This document shows, piece after piece, positions 58,072 to 64,000 of a stretch of 64,000 nucleotides of DNA. This stretch comes from Bathymodiolus brooksi. Taxonomy: Eukaryota > Mollusca > Bivalvia > Mytilida > Modiolidae. The DNA lies in assembly GCA_963680875.1 (NCBI GenBank), contig OY804575.1, positions 107,969,005-108,033,004 on the forward strand, read 5' to 3'. The stretch's first letter is position 1. Each line of letters starts with the position of its first letter. Both the position numbers and the translations under genes were made by a program. The notes under the pieces are model-generated. The model was not told where the DNA came from and made no database searches. It worked only from the letters and a program-made list of their open reading frames with translations.

Positions 58072-58150
58072 CATTCTGTACAGAAACACAAATCCCAAAT
58101 AGGTAATGTAAAATAAAGAAAGTTTTCAATACTCCTTTTCGTGTAGCCAT
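58072..58150 (-). CDS. Exon 1 (leader) of YWTD/D8C/VWDE-like gene: signal peptide
   Basis: The 79-nt coding exon starts at an ATG (58150) and encodes 26 residues beginning MATRKGVLKTFFILHYLFGI, then CVSVQN, ending in phase 1 at a donor GTGAGT. Basic residues followed by a hydrophobic core of about 14 residues and small residues are a textbook secretory signal peptide. Phase 1 fits the next recognised exon (25945-25774, which starts with two leftover bases AT, giving Asp). The intron would be 32 kb and is packed with transposons. Copies of this exon at 54.5 and 51.3 kb are damaged or out of phase, so this is the best leader. Caveat: a dead copy of propeller exon 1 at 56.5 kb lies nearer, so this leader could belong to a dead tandem paralogue. 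Linkage to exon 2 is inferred from phase only. Confidence 0.55.
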
Positions 58151-58178
58151 TACCCCACAGATGAACAAGGAAGTGCTT

Positions 58179-58192
58179 CTTTTTATTATGTG
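58179..58192 (-). promoter_or_regulatory. TATA-like box upstream of the leader ATG
   Basis: On the minus strand CATAATAAAAAG lies about 30-40 bases upstream of the leader ATG, followed by GAAGCACTTCCTTG. The block is conserved in the 54.5-kb copy, where the box reads TATATATAAAAAG at about 54548-54562, and is weaker in the 51.3-kb copy. Conservation and spacing suggest a core promoter with a very short 5' UTR. No transcript evidence is available. Confidence 0.4.
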
Positions 58193-58874
58193 CATTACGC
58201 TTAACGGTTTTCTTTTACATTTGAAAAGGGAAATCACCAATTTAAAATTCAATTTTTTGAATTCATATATGTGTAACAAATAGAAAGATGTATATACCTG
58301 TTTACATTAAAAGGGTCCCCACACAATTCCCAACATTAAATTCCGGGGTTTTTCCAGGATTTTTTTCCAATTTCAAGGGAGATGACTTTAGAAAGTGGTC
58401 CGATCCATCTTTGCAAATCAACGTTCTTTGCATTCAATGTAGCTATATATCAGAATGAAGCTTAACCGAGGAAAATGTATCACACTTCTAATAAAATCAA
58501 AAACAGAAAATAACACACCGTTTGGAACAATTCCAAAATCAAATATCAAAATCGTAGACTTTATTTCTATGGGCACCATTCCTGCCCTAGTGGTGAAATG
58601 ATGCGTCATGCAAGTGCTTTCCATGTGTGACCATATGCCAATCCTAATAAACAACACGGTGAACATCGTTATTTTAAAGAACTATCTAGATCATTACACA
58701 TAATATATTTAATCTCCGTTACACAGAAGCTGTCATATGAATAATAGTAGTTCTATTAAAAAGAGTTGATGGCCTCAACCATTATATTAACATCTGAAGA
58801 AATTAATAATCTTCGCGGAAGATCAGAATAAGTAGGACATCATATTGGACCGGAGTAACTTACCATGTTATTTT

Positions 58875-59040
58875 CTATGACATTATACAATCATTGCCTT
58901 CATACGAGCTGAACATAGGAAGTTGTCAACCCGATGGTGATTGCTTTGTCCGAGGGATTTAGACTGAGGAAAACAACCTCTCGCGGGTTGACAACATGAT
59001 GTTCACCTCATACGGAGGCAACAACTGCTTTATTCTACCG
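58875..59040. repeat. Palindromic MITE
   Basis: TTGCCTTCATACGAGCTGAA and GAAGTTGTCAACCC pair with GGGTTGACAACATGATGTTC and CCTCATACGGAGGCAA. Confidence 0.7.
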
Positions 59041-59689
59041 AAATTAATCCAAGACATTTAAAATCATGAATGTTTATTTTGTACACAACAAAATAATTTC
59101 TGGTATAGTAAATACAATTACGGAACCGGACTGCAAAAACACTTCCGGTAAACAGTGGTTGCTGATCGTGTCTTATTACTTTTATATAGTGAAACATATA
59201 TGTATGGTTTTAAATTGCATGTTGTGTTAGGTTGTGTGGACCATTTAACTTTTAAAAAGGGTGCTCTACATTAGGGTTATTCTTCCGAAACATAAATATA
59301 TCTTGAACATGCAAAATCGGTAATATTTGTACCAATTCTGCAAAAGCTTCTCGTTGAAAGATGTTTAGAATTTCACAATTGCAATACGGTGTGTAAAATT
59401 TCGTATGTAGCTGGTCACCAACAAGAGATTCTAACACGGTGAAGACCATAAACAGCTACTGCAGCTTGTATGTTGCGATGCTTCAATCTCCAGACGTGAG
59501 ACGGTCATTTCCGTTCCATCCGTATGTCGGATTCCATTTCTAGCTCACCCTGCAGAAACAAACATGTGCGACTTTCGGGAGAGGGAATTGTAGTCAACAC
59601 GCAATAAACAAAGTCGTACTTCTATAACTAACATATGGGACTCATGTTGGATACATTTACTACTAATCACAATGTTCAGCACGTGTGTG

Positions 59690-60130
59690 TATGTAAACAT
59701 ACAATAAATCCAAAGGACAAAAACAGGATAGCCAAAATCGGTTACGGTCACCTATATATATGCCTGAGGGAGAAGAACCGTAGCTTTATTAATAATTACA
59801 TTATTTAAGAACTTTAAATTTCTGTAATAAATATATCTAATAAACAGTATCAGTGCTGAAACTCTGACTACTGGGCGGATGATACCCTCGGGGTTTTATA
59901 GTCCACCAGCAGACGCATCGACTCAGTGATGGTAATAAAAACGTAGATATTACATTTAGTGCGCATGACACGTCTCTGGAATAACCTTCATCAGGTTCGC
60001 TGAAAATCTAAAGATTGGAAACCCAAATAATGTAAAGTTTTGCGAGCAGTGAAATCAACGGACCAAAACAGGATAGCCAAAAGCGGCCAAGGTCACCTCT
60101 GCCTGGTGGTGGAGAATCTTAGTTGTATTA
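59690..60130 (-). repeat. Hammerhead-like repeat, copy H plus partial unit
   Basis: A partial unit end (59690-59775) is followed by a nearly full unit with GACTACTGGGCGGATGATAC, GTGCGCATGACACGTCTCTG, CCTTCATCAGGTTCGCTG and CACCTCTGCCTGGTGGTGG. Confidence 0.65.
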
Positions 60131-61300
60131 ATAAAGGGAGAAGCCCTTTTATCTATAGGCTAAACGAATTTTAGTCACGTGACTATTGTATGCATAGCCA
60201 AATATCTGTTCATCGGAAGTTTAAAAATATTGAACAAAATAGTATTTAAAATCGCAATAAAATCTATTTCAATGAGAAATCCTGAAATCTCTTATTTTTT
60301 ATATTCTGAAAAATTCAAATAAACTCAAATCAAAATTCTAAAAGAAAACTATAATATCCACACAAAGCGTTATGTGTAGTACGTCATTTGTTAGTGTGTA
60401 CTGATTATGAAATACACACATGTGTCAGGTCGTATGCAACCCTTGGATGAATTTCATGAAAATCCATGCATTTCTCCTCAAAAGGATGATTCTCCTTTCT
60501 GAATACTTTGTGTGAGCTGGTGTCAAATAGAAAGAGCAGCTCGCCTTCGTCTTCGGCTAGGGAATATGTTACATCTACATGCTATTCGCGATTCAAAAAC
60601 ATGAAATGATTCTGACAAGTGCAAGACAAGCATGACAGCAGGGAATTATAAAACAAGTTTTATAATTCCCTGATGACTAGTAAGTTTTTTCTTTTCATGG
60701 CAAGCAGATTTGCTTGAAAAACCTTGATTGTATTTTCGTTTGACCCTCATTCCCCATTTGATAATCCTAAAACCCTTAACTATATAGAATAAAAATTGTG
60801 TTGACATTAGGTTTATTCTAGGTCCTTCAAAAATACATTCAGTGGACCTACTTGATATCTGCTGGACCTGTTCTTACCTTTATCTTGCACACTCACATTG
60901 TGACAAAAAATATGTAAATCTGAGAAAATGACTTTGATGTCAGAATTTTTATTTTCGACAAAAGAGTCAACTATTTCTGGGTCAAAATATATCAAGCTCC
61001 CCTCTCAAAAACAAATGGTCGCCCCATCATGTTTTGACACTTCATGCTATGAGAAACTCGAAAAAGTCTAAATGGTTAAAAACCTCAGAAAACGATTTTC
61101 AGATATTGCAACATACATGCATAGGCAATAACCCCCTAGGCCCCTTCAGAAACCTTTACTCCCACATCGTTTCTTATCACCACTTTAGGCATCAACTTCC
61201 TGTTAGGCGGGGGCATAGGTGTACTATGGAAACATTTCTTCTAGTTATTCAATTTTAGGAGGCATGCATTCGCCTCTCATGCTTCTCTTTTAAGATAACC
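60131..61300. other. No recognised gene; small perfect hairpin at 60640-60672
   Basis: GGGAATTATAAAAC pairs with GTTTTATAATTCCC with almost no loop. Near 60995-61025, GGGGCGACCATTTG (minus) recalls the Harbinger-like TIR, but no second end was found. The minus frame 60813-60995 shows no domain. Confidence 0.4.
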
Positions 61301-61309
61301 AAATGTTGG

Positions 61310-61445
61310 ATAAATAAGGGTAATAACAAAATTACCGAACTCCGAACAATCTTACAAAGGGAAAGTCAAAACACATAAGTACAAAATGTATATAAACAGA
61401 CAAAATCAGTCAACAACCGGAACACGGTGAAAACCGTATTTAAAC
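61310..61445 (-). repeat. RT-family tail (inverted match to 24600-24930)
   Basis: GGGTAATAACAAAATTACCG, CAATCTTACAAAGGGAAAGT and AGTCAACAACCGGAA. Confidence 0.65.
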
Positions 61446-61454
61446 AGGTTGTGC

Positions 61455-61745
61455 CTGTCTCATATTAATTACATTATTTAAGTACTGTATAGTTCGGTAA
61501 TAAATATATCTAATAAACCATGTCAGTGCCGAAGCAATGGCTACTACGTGGATGATACCCTTGGGGAGTAATAGTCCAACAGCAGAGGTATCCAACCAGT
61601 GATAGTGATGAAAACATAGATATCAAATTTAGTGCGCACGACGCATTTCTGGGATAACCTTCACCAGGTACGCTTACAATCGATAGATAGGAGAGCCGAA
61701 TAATTTAAAGCTTTGGGAGTAATGAAACCAAAGTTTTATTATATT
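61455..61745 (-). repeat. Hammerhead-like repeat, copy I
   Basis: GTGCCGAAGCAATGGCTACT, GCGCACGACGCATTTCTGGG and CCTTCACCAGGTACGC. Closest to copy G, matching the repetition of leader units 2 and 3. Confidence 0.65.
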
Positions 61746-61789
61746 ATTTTAATGCAAGATCCTAAAACTAGAATGACAGGAGTATTCAG

Positions 61790-62395
61790 TAAAGGTTAAG
61801 TAAATTACGATGGCGACCGTAAAACTTTCATCTAGGAACCATTGATTCAGTACCTTTCTTATAAACAACTACAATCTAATACAGAAATCATGGTAGAAAC
61901 AATAAGCTCTGGAATATCGTATCAACTGAGAAATATATGCTTTATATGCAGGTGATGTTGAAATGTTACTACATAGATGTAAATAGATCGTTCACAATAG
62001 TATAATTTAAAGCATTTCTTTTGTCGTAAAGGTTCATTCTTATCCGGCTCTTACTGTCAATTTCTAGAAGTAGATCAAAGTATGAAGCACACCATACTTG
62101 TGGTACATGTATCTACCTGTATCCCAGGTTCAATATATATCGTATATTTTCTGAGACTATAATTTTATTTATACAATTGCTTATCACTTCGTTCAGTGAA
62201 ACACGTCTTTAAGGCGCATGTAATTAATGTTCCTATAGTCAGGGTTACTACACCTTCATAAAAAGGAAGAAGTGGACATATCTTGAGTCTTGCATAAATT
62301 CCCAGTGTAAGAATATAAATTGAATCTATGTAATAGGTTAAAACGAATAGCAAGATTAGAATAAAAACAAATAAAGTACTTGCTTCAACTAGTCA
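61790..62395. repeat. Leader unit 3, truncated before the leader exon
   Basis: The RT fragment (61800-62120) and the following block ATAGTCAGGGTTACTACACC, AAATTCCCAGTGTAAGAAT, AAAATAAAAACAAATAAAG align with units 1 and 2. Homology stops at about 62395, just before the leader exon would begin. Confidence 0.7.
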
Positions 62396-62454
62396 CTGTT
62401 GTCTTAAACAACACAAGTTGTCACTGCAAAATTGTGTGATTCCCTACTGCTTCG

Positions 62455-62560
62455 CATTTAATCTAAGCGAATCGGTGATGTAGTGTACCAGCAGTGGGGG
62501 TTCAAATCACGGGAAGAACAAAATATTTGTCGGCTACAAATCCACATCTAACACCAATTG
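62455..62560 (+). repeat. tRNA-like SINE head
   Basis: AAGCGAATCGGTGATGTAGTG and a B-box GGTTCAAATCACGGG, same family as 63836-63945. Confidence 0.55.
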
Positions 62561-62689
62561 ATACAAAATATTGCATAAAATAAATTATTCTCAAAGAACA
62601 ATATAAATAATAACAGTCATTAGGAAGTAGTACAATACAGTTTTAACCAAACTTACACAAAATTACACAATAAATCAATTAAAATCAAC

Positions 62690-63235
62690 ATCCATCACCA
62701 CTAACGTTGTGAGTTCGAATCCCGCTCATGGCGAGGTGTATTCAATACAACATTTAAGAAATAAATCATGGAAGCCAGAATGTGTTTTGAGTCTTGGCAT
62801 GAATTGACGGATATTAGTATTTTTTCCCGAGCCAGATGCGAGGGATAAAATTTACTAATATCCGCCAACCCATGTTAAAACTCAAAACACATTCTGGCTT
62901 CCATGATTGTTTTCGATTCTGATATGCCTAAGAGAACAAATACGGTAGCATACTTTGATTGGAAGACGGTAATTTATATTTACGCTTGCGGAAAATGTCG
63001 CACACAATTGATCCTGCCAATGGAAAAGTCAGCTACATTCACCGGCGCATGTGCGAATGAGATTATACCATCGATAAATCGCTCGTTTGTCTAAAAAACG
63101 AAAGAAGAACGTCATGTTAGAATATCTGATAAAATTTGTCAGCGACTTGCGGCAGGTCGGTGGTTTTCTCCGGGTACTCCGTATTCCTCTACCAATCAAA
63201 CTGACCGCCAAGATCTAACCCGAATATTGTTGAAA
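62690..63235 (+). repeat. tRNA-derived SINE with nested insertion
   Basis: The B-box GAGTTCGAATCCCGCTCATG is near 62710 and the body resumes at about 63120 (GATAAAATTTGTCAGCGACT, TTGCGGCAGGTCGGTGGTTT), ending AATATTGTTGAAAGCTAC. About 350 bp is inserted between the halves, including the palindromic MITE. Confidence 0.75.
62763..62908. mobile_element. Palindromic MITE nested in a SINE
   Basis: 28-bp perfect terminal repeats: AATCATGGAAGCCAGAATGT and GTTTTGAG at the left, mirrored by CTCAAAACACATTCTGGCTT and CCATGATT at the right. Confidence 0.85.
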
Positions 63236-63534
63236 GCTACATAACTTTCTCTTGTTTTTCGTTAGTTATCCTCTAGGTATATTGTGTCCTAAATCAACCA
63301 CTTTAAGGTCACAAACCGAATATTCCTTAGAATTAAAGCCACAGGATTAGGTTTTTGATTTCGAATTAGGGAAACAATTAAAATTTTGATAAATGGTCCC
63401 ATCCGTTTCACAAATGTACACGAACATGCCACACATTTTTTAAAAGATTGCATTAATAGCATTTGAATGGATAAAGCAATATAATACTAGATAATAAATG
63501 GATTTTAATAATATATATTTAGGTTGGTGGATTG

Positions 63535-63610
63535 ATGGGTTAATTGATTGATTGGTGTTTAACGCCACCATTTACAGTATGTCGTGGCTAAATAGTCAAA
63601 ATTATGAAAC
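63535..63610 (-). repeat. SINE 3' end with TGAT-type tail
   Basis: TTGATTGATTGGTGTTTAACGC, CACCATTTACAGTATGTCGT. The simple-repeat tail precedes the conserved end. Confidence 0.65.
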
Positions 63611-63835
63611 GGCAACTTACAAACAAACCCCACAGGAATAAATTTCGCATCATTCAATCTTAGAAATGTTTGTCATCGTTGCTATGATATAAAACTTTTA
63701 AGAATTTTTGTTGTTTTCGTTTTGTTTTTTTGTTTTTATATTTGCTATTTTTTGTTCTTGTTTGTTTGTTTGTTTATTTGTTTTTTTTTCTTTGCTTTGT
63801 TTTTTTTTTCATGACATAATATATATATTGGACGC

Positions 63836-63945
63836 AAGGCTAAGCGAATGGTGCTGCAGTGAATCAATGGTGTGAGTTCAAATCCCGTCGAGGGTAGAAC
63901 AAAAAATTGACAGCTCTAAAATCTAATTATAACACTGTTTGGTTT
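63836..63945 (+). repeat. tRNA-like SINE head
   Basis: AAGCGAATGGTGCTGCAGTG and a B-box GAGTTCAAATCCCGTCGAGG, then AGAACAAAAAATTGACAGCT. Mirror of 3765-3890. Confidence 0.6.
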
Positions 63946-64000
63946 AATTTTCAGGCGTATATTTAATATTTAGTATTAACCTAGTATCACAAGTAACTTT

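Larger units (their letters stand above)
57775..58600. repeat. Leader unit 2 (contains the intact leader exon)
   Basis: Partner of 54190-55130; it extends further right into AACAATTCCAAAATCAAATA (58520-58550), a block also found at 46790 and 52040. Confidence 0.75.

Noticed and set aside
63836..63945. Functional tRNA gene
   Set aside because: B-box is good but the A-box is poor and no complete acceptor stem can be folded; same sequence recurs as SINE heads.
1..64000. CRISPR array, operons or other prokaryotic systems
   Set aside because: Split genes, SINEs, LINEs and telomere-like repeats are eukaryotic; the tandem repeats seen have no spacer structure.

Overview
The window is genomic DNA of a bivalve mollusc, probably a mytiloid. 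This rests on the repeats: tRNA-derived SINEs with the conserved 'TGTTTAACGCCACTTT' end, a high-copy reverse-transcriptase (RT) family with the peptide signature 'SNIPASPAYGVYISQLIRYAR', a short repeat with a hammerhead-like core that I recall as abundant in mussels, Penelope-like and L1/Tx1-like elements, and TTAGGG-type telomeric repeat. The species was not identified. The sequence is AT-rich, mostly repeats, and its genes are split by large introns.

Main gene (minus strand, 5' to 3' from high to low coordinate). Nine exons were assembled by eye: signal-peptide leader 58150-58072, four exons of an LRP5/6-type YWTD beta-propeller (25945-25774, 20581-20366, 12058-11940, 10412-10152), two exons of a uromodulin/GP2-type D8C cysteine domain (9485-9282, 8574-8413), a Cys linker exon (3753-3688) and a VWDE-like beta-rich exon (1892-1618). 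The reading phase agrees at every junction except one (10152/9485), where two splice choices both work. The gene runs off the left edge. It should encode a secreted or type I membrane protein that combines a six-bladed propeller with D8C and VWDE-type modules. Its 5' end is partly duplicated: leader-exon copies lie at 51.3 and 54.5 kb, and a dead copy of propeller exon 1 lies at 56.5 kb.

Layout. 0-10.4 kb: 3' half of the main gene with SINEs, a Harbinger-like MITE and two LINE remnants. 10.4-26 kb: propeller exons interleaved with RT-family fragments, a nearly full L1/Tx1-like LINE (about 13.3-17.7 kb) and fold-back MITEs. 26-30.4 kb: a CR1/jockey-like LINE relic, an RT fragment and a SINE. 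30.96-38.72 kb: a 7.8-kb inverted structure with two 2.6-kb arms around a core holding a deleted Ty3/gypsy fragment, a TTAGGG array and a PC4-like ORF. 39-44 kb: a possible three-exon plus-strand gene, a non-autonomous hAT element with a clean 8-bp target duplication, a Harbinger-like MITE and a P2X7-C-like exon. 44.5-46.2 kb: a decayed Penelope-like element. 47.6-48.1 kb: a CCATGG-bearing minisatellite. 48.6-52.7 kb: segments duplicated from 26.4-29 kb and 39.5-47.6 kb. 51-62.4 kb: the tandem array of leader units with hammerhead-like repeats. 62.4-64 kb: SINEs and a nested palindromic MITE.

No prokaryotic genes, CRISPR arrays, rRNA or intact tRNA genes were seen. Almost all other open frames are transposon relics or chance ORFs in AT-rich DNA.
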